Positions 30,363 through 41,790 of a stretch of 64,000 bases of DNA are shown one piece after another. The translations under genes and the position numbers were made by a program. Origin of the DNA: Cafeteria roenbergensis. Taxonomy: Eukaryota > Sar > Bigyra > Bicosoecida > Cafeteriaceae. The stretch covers positions 124,001-188,000 of the forward strand of contig VLTN01000066.1 in the NCBI GenBank assembly GCA_008330645.1, written 5' to 3'. The stretch's first letter is position 1, and each line of letters starts with the position of its first letter. The notes beneath the pieces were generated by a model, which worked only from the letters and a program-made list of their open reading frames with translations, was not told the DNA's origin and did not search any database.

Positions 30363-30686
30363 AAGGAATGCAAGGTCAGGGCCAGCGAGAAGCGCGTCGT
30401 GATGGGTTGCGCCGCGTGTTCACGGCGCCATTTGCGGCAGGAACAGCAGGGCTCGCTGTACAGCGGCCACGAAGCAACGGGTCTTCAGAACGCGGGTCAC
30501 TGGATCGCTGCGCTGCACACGCAATTGAGTCGCTCAATGACTTCAAAGCTTCTGCAAGGTCCGCCTCATAATTTGGCCGTGCGGGCAATTCAGCCAAGCC
30601 GCGCCCCCGCGCACTCCAGCCGGGACAGGCGCTTCAAGGCGCAAAACGCAGCCTTGCCCGCTTCAGCGCCCTCTGTCGCACCGACA
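30363..30686. other. Convergent intergenic region
   Basis: Between the stops of the ACT gene (+) and the LRR gene (-), 324 nt, somewhat less GC-rich. Presumably 3' untranslated sequence; nothing else was recognised. Confidence 0.5.
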
Positions 30687-33633
30687 TCAGCGACGGCCGA
30701 TGGACGAAAGCCTCTGCCGAACGTTTTCGAAGCCAGACGAGGCCCCGACGGCAGCCGCTCGCTCAGAGGCCGTCCCGGGTGCAGCCCCTCGGAGGATTGC
30801 CCCGACGTCTCGGAACACCACTTCGTCGTCCTGGTCGTCGCCCATCTGTGTCCAGCGGGCCCCAGGGCCGGAGGCGGCAGCGCCGTCCGCTCTCTCTTCG
30901 TCCCTGTCCGATTCCTCTGGCCCGTGGAACCTCGCCAGCCCGCTCAGCGCGGCCTCTGCACTTGATATACTGCGCAGCCTGGCCATGGAGGCGCGGAAAG
31001 CGTCACTGGGCGACGATGCAGGAGGCGGGGTGACACTGTCCACAGCTGCAATGTGTTCCGAAGCCGGCTGCGGGGTGCTCCGGGACTGCGTGCCAGCCGC
31101 GCTGAAGCGGGAAGAGCCGAGCGCAGATGCACCACCCAGCTGCATTGGCTGCCCGCCAGACAACGCCGAACGCTTCGGCTCAAGGGGCCGGGAGCGAACT
31201 CGCGGCCTGGCCAGGCCTCGGCTTGCCGCCTCGCTGACGCGGCGAAGTGCGTCGACCTCAGCCCAGGCGGAGACTCCGCCGGTTGTTGCGGTCGAAGCTC
31301 TGCCTGACTCCGCACTGGCAGGGGCAGCAGCAAGGGTTGGGATTTCAGCGGCGGCGGTGGCAGATTCGCGAGGGGCAAGGGGAGCGGACCGCACAGGCTG
31401 CGGCTGGTCCGCCTGCCAGCCCGACCCAGGGGGCACCCGACTCCCGGCAAGCGACCGGACCAACGACGCGGCGCTGCCTCCACCCCGGGAAAGGCCGGCA
31501 TTCCACGCGCCGGCGACACTGGCGCCCAAACTGCCCGCAGCGGGCCAACCGGCTGCCCTGTGCGGACGGGGCGGGCCGCCCAGTGATCGTGACGGGTGGG
31601 ACTCAGCCGCTTGCGGCCACCCACCACCTGCAGCGGTACCAGAGGCTCGCCAGGCAGGCAACTGTGCATCGTCGCGACTCGCTGCCGCCCGGACTCCGTG
31701 GCCCGACGGCACGCCGTGTGGCCCGGGGGAGGCTGACGGGAGGGCGGGCTCCTCATCACGCAGCGTGGTCTTGACAGGCTCGTTGGAGACCGCCGACGAG
31801 GCCGGGGCGCCGTCCCGGGCGCGGAGGGAGCGGCGCTTTCGTGATGCAGTTGTGACAGCCGCAACCTGGATGCCAGTCGTTGCGCCCTCGAGGGCTTGCA
31901 AGGTGGACAGGACGCTGTCCGCGTCAGCCCGACCAAAGGACGAGGCGGAGGCGCCATCCGTGTCCGTCTGGCGGCTCTCGACGGAGCGAGGCCCCCGGCG
32001 CTGCGCTAGCTCGCTCACCGTCAGACGGCCTCCTGGCAGGATCCGCTGGCTGCCACTCAGCTCCTGAGGCAAGCGGGAGGCGTGCGGCGGCGGCAGATCC
32101 GCGCCCGCTGTCGAACGAGAGGCAGCTGGCGGCCGGGCGCGCTGCGAGGGCGGTCCAGCCGATTGGAGCAGGCCCCGATCCGGCTCGCGGTGCGGTGACA
32201 CGGCCCGTGGCCGGTGGCGCCCCGCCGCTTGCTGCACGACGGCGCTGCGACTGAGGCTCCGGCTGCGGCTCCGGCTGCGGCTGCGGCTGCTCCGCTTGCC
32301 AGCGGGCCGCGACCTGCTGCGCGACGTGCCGCCCTCCCGTTTGGGCTTGCGCGTGCGTCGCGTCGTCCCCGACAGGCGCTTCCGCAGCTCGCTCATGGAC
32401 CGGGCCTCGGCCTGGATGCGCCGGAGGTCTGCCGCCTCGGCAGCTCTGAGCGCCTCCCGCCGAGCGCGGTCCTGCAGCCGAAGCTTTTTGGCCTGGGCCA
32501 GAGAGTCCGCATACCGCACCGCCGAGGCAACAGTGAGGCCCATGAACCCGGTGGAGCGGCCGACCTTGGAATCAGGCTGGTGGGAGGCAGGCAGCCGCCT
32601 TCTCGACGAGTGTGTGCCGGCGCCAGTTGCAGGGCGTCGGGCCCCGCGGCCAGCGTAGCGACCACCAGCGCTCTGCCCTGCTGCAGCTGCTGCGGCGGCC
32701 AGGTCTGATCTGCGCAACGGGCCCACTGACGCGTTTGCGGCCGTGTTGGCAGCGGCAGCTCGTCGCCTGAACTCGGCACTCGGCTCATGGCGAGCCCCCC
32801 GCCCTGTCGCCATCGCTTGGGTTGCTGAGGCTGCCACGCGAGTCACCAGGTCGGCGGCAGACGCCACTGCGTCCGCGACTCGTCCCACGTCGTCCTCGCT
32901 TCCGGCATCCCGGTGGAGCTGCTGTTCCGCGTCGTCCGCGGCAGGTCCGGAGCTCGGGCCGTCGAAGCCATCGGCCGTATCCTGGTCGTCTTCGCGTTCG
33001 TCGCCGCTGAAGTCGCTCACGGCCCAGTCGCCGTCAAGAGGCGTGGAGCCTCGGGATACCGTGCCAGAGTGGGGGGAATCGGGGGGGGTCGGCGGGAAGC
33101 CGCCACGCGGGCGGGAGGGCGCGGCAGAGGCTGCGCGAGCGCGTGAGGCAGCACGCTCTGCGGCAGCACCGGCGTGCCAGCCGCCGTCCACGGGCGCCGA
33201 AGAGCTGAGGCTGCGGCTCCTGCTTCTGCTGCGGGCGTCGTCGCTGGCTGTCGGGGACACTGGTTGCAGGCGGTAGCCCCCGCCGACTCGCCTGGCAACG
33301 ACGCCAGAGGCTGCTGACGCTGCCAATGGCGGGCTCTGCAACGGGCTCCCAGAGTCTGGCGCACGCACGCCGACCCACGACGCGGACATGTCCACGTGAC
33401 CGGCGGTGGCGGCAGCGCGTTTGTCAGCCCGGCGCAGCGAGCGGCGCAGGGACGGGGAGACCGAGCGGCCGTCGCTCGACCCGCCGCCTGGCAGCCCGTC
33501 CCGAAGCAGTTCGCGCGCGCTCTTGGAGAGGGCCGCATCACCGACCGGCGGGGACGGCGAGGCACTGCGGGACGACGAGCCACCAAAGCGAACCCGTCTG
33601 CTGGAGGATCTACTTGCACGCCGCACGCTCCGA

Positions 33634-33684
<51 letters not shown>

Positions 33685-36600
33685 ATGCCCGGGAGATTGC
33701 TCCCGCCCCGGCTCCTGCTCCTGCCAATGCCACGCGAACTGCTCCTGGAGGCAGCCCGCGGCTGGGTCCCAGTCGCTTGCGCGAGCTGGGGCCGGGGCAC
33801 AGACGGGCTCCGCGAGAGCTGGCGGCCCCGCGGCGGCGCCCCCTGTTTGGCGGCCATCACGCTCACCGCCTGGCCCACGCCTTCAAGCATGCGCCCGAGC
33901 GAGTCCCGGAGGCGCGCCATGTGGGGAGCGTAGTCGTCCCTGCCAGCCCTGCCGCCGCCGGAGTCTCCCGACGGGCTGTGGACAGGCTGGAGAGGCCGGT
34001 GATCCTGCTTGGACTCGTCTGGGCGAGCCGCTCCAACGGAGGCGACGCCGTGGCCGGAGGCAGAGCCCCATGCCTCGCGTGCGTCGAGTGCTGCGGCTGG
34101 CTCGGCAAGGACCTCCGGTGTCGGCTCGTCTAGGCCCTGCTGCAGGCGCACGGAAGCCGCTTGGGCCCGGGCGATGGCCTGGGCTGCCTGCTCCCTTGCC
34201 GCCGAGGCGGCGTGTCCCTCCCACGGGCTCAGCGGGATGCGGCCAGGCGAAGGCACGCGGGAGCCGGGGGCCGAGCGCCTCCCTCGGAGCGAGGATGCCG
34301 CCACGGCAAGGTCCGCGACCGAGCGCTTCTGCGAGTGCCCCGCCCGCTGCGGGACGACCACCAGCAGCTTGTCTCCCTGCCGGAGGATACGGGCACCGCC
34401 GCGAGTCACCTCAGGCTCGACTGGAGTCGACCCCGCGACGCGCGCAGCGTGAGACGGTGCGAGCCCCCGGCTTCTGGCCCTCCGGCCGGGCGCACTGACG
34501 GAGCTTGGCGACCCAGAACGGCGTGGCCTGCTATGTGACCGGGCAGCTCGGCGTGCGCTTCTGAGCGAGTCTCGCTCGTCGTGCACATCCCCGTGACCAA
34601 GGGCGGCGTCGCCCCACGCGTCGGCTTGGTCGGTGGGGCGAAGACCTCGTGCGTCGGAGGAGCCAAGCCCTTCTTGCGGCGGCGAAACCGCCGACTCATC
34701 CGAGTCGTCCTCCCTCTGCCGCGATGCTGCCTCATCGCCGGCCGGAGGCGAGCCGTGAGCGCGCGTCGCAGAGCTGGACCGCCCCGCCGCCCCCCGGGCA
34801 GGCGCCACGCCGGCATAGCTGATGTTGATGGTCACGGGAGGCTGCGGTGGCGCGGCTGCGGGAGCCGTGGGCGGGCCGGCAGTGTGGAGGCCCTGGCCCA
34901 TCCATTGCGCAACGTTGGCCGGAACAAGCGCCCAGCCAGGGGGAACGGGCAGACCAGAGACGCTTCCCAGGGCGCCAGGGCGGGACTCTGGCTCAGAGCT
35001 CTCTGAAGCCGCCGCAACGGGGTTGGCTGGGCCCACCCGCTCCCCGGCCAAGGGTGCAGCAGCCAGGGCGCGGGTGGGTGTCGCTTGCGCTCCTGCTGGC
35101 TCGCGTGCCCCGGCAGACGCTGACCGACCCGAGCGTGACCGCGCCCGTGATACCTGCCCGCCTCTGCCCCCACTCCCCGTCGCCGGCGATGAGGTCTGGT
35201 CCTGCGCCGCTCCGCCAGCACCAGAAGCCTCTTTCGCAAGCCCCTCTTGGCCCGGCTGGCCCCGGGAGGCAGAGCGAGACGCCCCGCGACGCTCATCTGC
35301 CGCAAGTCGCTGCGGTGCCGGTGCGATCGTGGCGTGCGCCATGGCCTGTCCCCGGCGCCGAGACGGCCTTGACGCAGCAGTCGGCCCAGCAGCCGCGGCG
35401 CTGGCTGGGCCGAGAGATGTCGGCCTCGTTGGCGCTGCCCGGCCCCGGACTTCTTCGAACCAAGCCGGCAGCTTGGGCCGAGGGCTCGCGCCTCCCCACG
35501 CAACCCCGTGGCCGCCGCCTGTTCCGGCCATGTTGCGAGTTTCGACGCTGTCCACAGATTCAGCGAAGGACGCATTTTGCCACCGGGACCTGGCTTGGTG
35601 GCCCCGGGGGGCCGAAGCTCTGCCATCACCAGCACCAGGTGCTGGTGATGACCCCCGACCTGCCCGCAAAGCGGAGACGCCAATGTGGCTCCCGAGCGAC
35701 CCCGAGGACCATGTGTCCCCCGGCGCCAGCGCTGGCTCCACTTCCTGAACCCGCAGGCCGGACCGCCCACCTGTGGCCATGAATCGCGAGCTCAGCGGCG
35801 AAGCATCGCGCTGCTGCTGCGTGCGGCCAGCCGCTCGGGCGGCAATCTCGTCCAAACCGAGCCTGCCGAACCGGCTTGACCTCGTCCCCGCCCAGCCCCG
35901 GTCCTGCCGATTCGACGCGCTGGCGTCGACCGGAGAGCCTGCGCGTGAGCCGCCTGCGTTTGGATCCGCGTCTGGCGTGCCTGGCGCGGGACTGCGGCGC
36001 CTTCTTGCCCGCCCTGCGCTTGCGGGGGCAGCTCCATCAGCCGCAGCGCCGTCGCCGCTCTCAGCCTGGCGCCGCTGTGCGAGGGACGCAGCGTGCTCTG
36101 CCCTGAGCTGTTGCCGCCTTCGGTTGCGAGCCTCGCGGTCCAGCTCTGCGCGCTCTTGCTTCGCCTGCTCCAGCTCTGCCTCCAGTCGCTCTGCCCGCTG
36201 CTGCTCCTCGCGCGCCAGCGCCTCGCGTTCCTGTGCTTCCTTGAGTCGCAGCTCGCGAAGCTGCTGGTCTTTCTGCTGTTGCTCCATGGCCGCCCTGATG
36301 GCCAGCAGGTCAGCGTCGTGCTTCCGGTCCGACTCCTCTCTCATGCGGCGCTCCGTCGCCAGTTCCTCCTGCAGAGACTGAAGCAGCGGGTCGGGGGACC
36401 GCCGGGAAGGGGCTGGCGAGACAGGCGACACCGGCTGCGCTCCGGGAATCGAAGCCTGCGCTGCTGCAGTCGCAGCGGCAGTCGCTTGTGTTTGCGGAGC
36501 GACGCCCTTGCTGCTCGCAGGGCTCACGGAGAGAGGCCCAGCCGCGACTGGCCAGAGCTCTCCAGCTCCGGAAGGCCGCTGCAGACTGTCGTCTCCTGGA

Positions 36601-39600
36601 ACGTCCTGCTCACCGAGGCGTTTCGCCACAGCGTTGTCTGCGCTGCGGGAGCGCGGAGCCTGCGGCGCAAGGAAGAACGACGAGTCCTCTGAGGCGGCAG
36701 CGCTCCACCCCGGCGGAGGAGCAGGGGCCTGCTGCGGCCGAGGGGGCTGGGCATCATGCTGACGGGGGGCCGCAGCAGGGGGCTTGGCGGCTCCCAAAAC
36801 CGGCCCGGGAGGCGATGCACCGTCGAGCGGGACCCAGAAGGCGCTGCCCTTGGCGGCCTCCACCGGCTGCCCCAGTTTTGCCGAAAGAAGCCTGCGCCTC
36901 TCGCTGGCTGACAGCGTCGCGAAAGGCTTGGAACCGAGTCGGGGCGGCTTTGGCTTGGACCCAGCTTTCCTGGTGTCGGCAGACGCTGAACGCGTCGTGC
37001 GGGGCGGCGGCGACACGGACAGGTCTGAGCCCTTGCGCAACGGCAAGCCCTTCCCGCGATGCTCCCTGACAGCGCGGCGGGGTCCTCCAGCTGCCGAAAG
37101 CCCTGCCTTCCGCGTTCCACTGCCTGACTGCGACCGCGTGCGGCCCCCCGAAAGCGCGCGCTTGCTGGAGCGCAGCGTCCGGCCTCGGCGCCCGTCGGGA
37201 CTTGCCAGGAGCCCGGCGACGCTGTCACGTGAGGGAGAAGGCGCAGAGCCTCGCGCGAGCCGGCTGCGGGACCGGGGCCTGCGCTTGGGTGAGGAGCTTG
37301 GCCGAGCCGGCCGCTTCCCGCCGGTGGAGCGGCGGCCTGACGATTCCGCGACGGGACTGCCGCTTGAAGCTTGCCTAGGGCTAGTTCTGGACCCCGGCGA
37401 CTTCCCGCGCTTCCGGCTGCCGGGGCGCCCCCTGCGGCGCCCGGGGCTCGTGCTGGTGGGTCGCTCCTTGCTCGAGCTGACTGAGCGGCGAGAGGCGCTG
37501 GGGCTCGCGGCCCTGCCACCGGTGCTTCCTCGCCCTGGGCCCGCGGTCGAGCGGTGTAGCGGCCGTCTGCCCGTTCCGGCCGACGACGGAGCAAGATCCG
37601 CCATGCTGCTGGAGTCGTGGCCAGCAGGGCTGTCGCGGCCAGAGTGACCTTCCACGTACGGTCGGAGCCTCGCTGGCGGCGTTCGGCCTCCGTGGCCGAG
37701 CGGCAATCCCGACGAGCCGTCGTCCCCGTCAAGCCCTGGTGCCCAGTCGCGCGCTGCTTGCAGCGTTTGGGTGCCGCTCTGCCTCGTCGCCTGCTGCGGC
37801 GTTGCCGGTGGCGACTGGAGCGCTGAGGCGGCACGGTGAGCAGCCCCAGCAGGCCCTGTGGCAAGAGGCACAGCTCGGGGCGACTGGCCAGTCAGCGAGT
37901 CCACGTCGTCCCCAGCCAGAATGCTTGCGCGACTGGCAGCCGCAGCGGCAATGGCTGCCTGCACTGCAGAGCTGCTCATGTCACGCGCCCGCGCCGAGGA
38001 CCAGTGCAGCTCGTGGCCGCCGCCAGCCGAGCGAGGCGGCGCTGCCAGGGCTTCCCTCCTAGTCTGGTCCCAGGCCTGCGAGAAGGCCTCTGGGACGCTG
38101 ACCCCGGCAGACCTGACGTCCGTCGTCTGCTGTGCAGATGCCAAGGCCGGAACTGGGTCCACGACCAGCGTGCCCGACGCATTGGCGCACCACGGACGCA
38201 GCGTAGCTGCAAAGTTCACCGGCCCGTCACCCCCGAGGGCGCTGCGCCCGGTGGCGGACGCGGCCCCGGTCCACGCCGAGCCGGCCACCGACGCCGTTGA
38301 CACCCAGCGCCGCCGAGAGGTGGACGCCCCTGCAGACTTGGCCCTGCCCCGCCGGGCTCTCGCCAGAGCGAGCCGCCTTGACCTAGAAGCCTCGGTCTCG
38401 CGGAGAGCGCTGCTGGCCATCGATCGAGCCGCCGACCCGGCGGACGACGCGACGGAGCCCCTCCGGCCGATGGAGCCAGACGCCGCTCCCGCCCCGCGCT
38501 GCTCCCAGGCAAGTCCCTGCGATCGCCTGCCTGCAGGCTCGCCAGGCTCGGCAGCCGCCTCGGCCTCCGCGCCGGCCTGCGGCTCCGAGGTGCTCGACAG
38601 CCCTGTGGCTGCTCGCAGCGTGGCTTCCCTTGCAGACCAAAGGTCCGACGTTCGCAGCGGCGGGGTCAGGGCCTCGTCGACATCGGCTCCACCAGCTCCT
38701 TGCTGTGGAGTGCCGCTTTGACCGCGCCGCGGGCTGGCCGCCCTGGCACTCTGCGTCCCCTGCTCCTCGAGCGAGCCACGCTGCTGCTGCTGCTGTGGTT
38801 GTTGGTGTTGTTGGTGCTGGTGCTGGTGCTGGTGCTGGTGCTGGACGGCGGCCGTCGCTGTGGAGGTGGCAACCGACAGCTTGCTGACCCGCATCGCATG
38901 CCGGGAGGCGATGTGGGCCGAGCGACGAACCTCCCTGTCCGTCACCACCCTGCCGTCAAGTAGGGCCAAGCGTGGGCTCGTCACCGAGGCCAGGAGAAGG
39001 GACCTGTGGGCCAGTCGCCGGCCAGCAGCCTCCACGGAGAGCTGCGCTCCGCCGAAGGAGTTTCCCCTGTCCACTGCCAGCTCGCCCGGCCGAAGCACGC
39101 TCGATGCCCCGAGCCGGCTCGACGCACCGTGCCCAGACCGCCCCGGCGAGCCCGCGCCGCCAACTGCGGAGTCGTCAAGAGCCCTCTCGCGCCGGCCTTC
39201 AGGGCCGGGCCCGGCGACGCCCCCGCTCTGCAGCGCTTGCGCTCGAGCAGCCCCCGGCGGCAGCAGCCTGACCAAATCCGCCTGCTCGGTGGGGAAGCGC
39301 TTGGATGCCCTGATCGCCCGCTCCAAGAGCGCGGCGGCGGGGTCGCTGCCATCGGATGCCCCCGAAGAACTCTCTGCGTCGACGTCAGCAAGCCTGCTCC
39401 ACGGGTCTGACAGCGCTGCCACCGAGGGAGCCAAGCTCGCCGACGGCGCCAGGCAGCCCGGGGCCGGCAGGAGGGCCGCCTCCGCCTCGGCAGCGGCATT
39501 GCCCCTCGCCATGGGCATGAGCGCTGAGCGGCGCTCGGCCGTCGCAGGCCCCCCGCTCCCCGACCGCATGATGGCAAGCAGCGCCTGGCCAACGCCGTCC

Positions 39601-41454
39601 AGGCCGTCGGCCCCTCCGCCCCCGGCCGCCACCGCCGACTCGTACTCGCCGTACGGGGCGGTGACGGGCCCTGCCACCGTCAGCAGCCGGCTCCCCAGCT
39701 CTCTGGCCCGGTGGCTGGCGCCCAGCGAGGCGCTGGCTCGCAGGGCTTCGACGCTGCCCCCTGCCTCCCCAGCTTCTCCGGCCGCCGCTCCCGCCGCCCC
39801 AGCTGGCACCTGCTCCAACCCAAGGTCGTCCGCAGGGTACATGTCGCGGGTGAAGGGGTTGGCGCGCGAATCCAGCTCGACCAGGCAGGCCAAGGACGCG
39901 ACGGCTGCCGCGAGGGGGCGTGGGGAGCGCATCCTATTGCGGTCCAGGCGCAGCGAGACCAGCCTTGTGAGGGACGCGAGGCTCGCGACGTCGCTCGCCC
40001 CCCGAAGCGTCAGCACGTTGCCAGACAGGTGCAGCACCCGGAGCGAGCGGGCCAGCGGGGCCATCTCCGCTGGGGCTGGCAGAGCCGCGATGGCGTTGTG
40101 GCAGAGCTTGAGCACGCGGAGCGCGTGGCAGCCGGCGAGCGGCGCCAAGGAGGCGATCGCGTTGCCGTCCAGCCGCAGGGACCGGAGCAGGGGCAGGACG
40201 AGGGGCGGGGAGCGGCTCGGCGAGCGGCGCTGGTCGCCTCGGAAGCGAGCCGCGGCCGCCGCCTCCGCCGCCTCGGGAAGCGTCTCGATGCGGTTCATGC
40301 GCGCCGACACGTGGGCGCAGGCGTCCAGCCCCGAGAGGTCCGCGAGCGACCGCAGGCGGTTCCTGTCGAGGTCCACGGCGGCCAGGCGGGGGAACCTGGA
40401 CACATCGATGGCGCGCAGAGACGCAACGGCATTGTCCCGCAGCGACAGGGCACGCAGGGCCAGCCCGGGAGGCGAATCCCGCCCCCCCTGTCCCTCGAGA
40501 CTCCCCTCCTCGTCCGCGCCCCGCGAGCCGGCCCTGGAGCGGCCAGGGGATCCGCTGGACGGCGACCCGCGGGCCGCGCCGGTGGTGCCCCTGCGAGCAG
40601 CGGGACTGCGGCTCGCGCTTCTGCGACGCTCTGGGCTCCCGGCTGCCGCAGAGGCCCTCCCGGCAGAGCCGTTGCTCCCGGCCAGGTTGATGGAGTTGCC
40701 GTCGAGCAAGGCGAACTGAACCCCGGACGCGGCGCGGAGGGCGCGGCCGATGCCCTCCAGCTGGTTGTGGCAAAGCACGACGGTCCGGAGCCGGGCGGCA
40801 GCGTCAGCGGCGCGCGGCAGGGGCAGCTCCGCGCCGCTGACTGACGCGCTGGACGCGTCGAGCAGCTCCACCGGGCAGCTTGGCGGGATCCTGCGCAGCT
40901 GGGCGCCAGACACGAACGTTTCCCGCAGCCAAAGCACGCGCAGCGACGTAGCGCGCGCAAGGGGCTCCAGCAGCACGATGCGGTTGCCACTCAGGTCCAG
41001 CTCCCGCAGGCGAGGCAGTGCTGCCACTCTCTCGATTGATGTCACGCGGTTGTGCTGCGAGCCAGCGTCAAGCCCGAGAAGCAAACGCACCACCGCAAGC
41101 ATTTGGCACAGTCAACACCGCAAGAGGCGGGCGGGCTTGGCTCTGGGCGCCCATATATCGCAGGCTGGGGGCGACTTGCCCGCTTGCCGCCGTTGGTGCT
41201 CTGTCGGCCGTTGTTGCTGCCAGTGTTTTGCAGGCCACGCGCGGCGCCAGGAGCCCCGAATCGTAAGCCTCCGTGCGCGCGCGCGCCACGTCACACGCTC
41301 TTACCGCAAGCCTTAGCACTGCGACCGAGTCCGGGAGGCTGGGCACGGCACCCAGCATGTTGTGCGACAAGTCAAGCTCCGTCGGCCGGCCGCGAATTGC
41401 AGCTCGAGGCAGCGAGGCGATACCACTGCCAGAGAGGGATGCGGCCGACGCCAT
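30687..41454 (-). CDS. Giant leucine-rich-repeat and coiled-coil protein
   Basis: Two exons on the minus strand: 41305..41454 and 30687..41054, joined across a 250-nt intron (GTAAGA...CGCAG, phase 0), 3,505 residues. Splicing completes an LRR: TELDLSHNMLGAVPSLP, then AVLRLA joined to HNRVTSIERVAALPRL and RELDLSGNRI. About nine LRRs fill residues 20-480 with two low-complexity interruptions. The rest is mostly Ser/Arg/Ala-rich disorder, with a Gln/His run (about 790-815), a charged coiled coil (about 1,605-1,700, starting LLQSLQEELATERRMREE) and RS-dipeptide tracts (about 2,505-2,525 and near 2,975). The LRR-plus-coiled-coil layout recalls centrosomal or ciliary LRR proteins such as CEP97, but length and disorder prevent assignment. 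An alternative start lies at 41544. RS tracts suggest phosphorylation by SR kinases (inference). Confidence 0.82.
33632..33684 (-). repeat. Hexanucleotide repeat coding Arg-Ser dipeptides
   Basis: A GGCTCC hexamer repeats about eight times on the plus strand. On the coding strand it encodes alternating Arg and Ser in the LRR protein. A related interrupted tract lies at about 32,250-32,295 and also encodes Arg-Ser repeats. Confidence 0.85.
38781..38844 (-). repeat. CTG/TGGTGC repeat coding Gln and Gln-His runs
   Basis: CTG triplets, then GTT/TTG, then about five TGGTGC hexamers on the plus strand. On the coding strand they give QHQHQHQHQH followed by Gln-rich sequence in the LRR protein. Confidence 0.85.
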
Positions 41455-41790
41455 GGCCTCGCCACGGCGCGGCCCTTGAGCCAAGGTGGGCGAGGGGACA
41501 CCCAGCCGCGCAGCGGCCGGCGATATTGTGCGTGGCTCAAGCATTGCGCAGCTGGCTGCGAGCGCTGCCGCTCGCCACTCGTCAAAAGTCCGCCGGGAGA
41601 CAGCCTCAGCCGGCTTGCCGCAGCACTTCTTTGTTGCGGTAGCGCTGCTCGCTTAGGGCCCGATAAGGTGCCCGCGGCGCCTCTACATGGCAGGCCAGGC
41701 GCAACGAGCTCGCAGTCCGACACCCAATTAGGCGCGCACAACATCACGCACAAGCACGCTGTCACCGGGCCCAGCCGCACTCTCTAGCTG
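41455..41790. other. Intergenic region upstream of the LRR gene
   Basis: 336 nt between the LRR start (-) and the stop of the zinc-finger gene (-), so it holds the LRR promoter and the zinc-finger 3' untranslated region. The LRR frame remains open to an alternative ATG at 41544. Nothing else was recognised. Confidence 0.5.

Noticed and set aside
33326-34498. Plus-strand frame of 390 residues inside the LRR gene
   Set aside because: Arg/Pro-rich shadow of the 10.4 kb minus-strand exon, with no domain.
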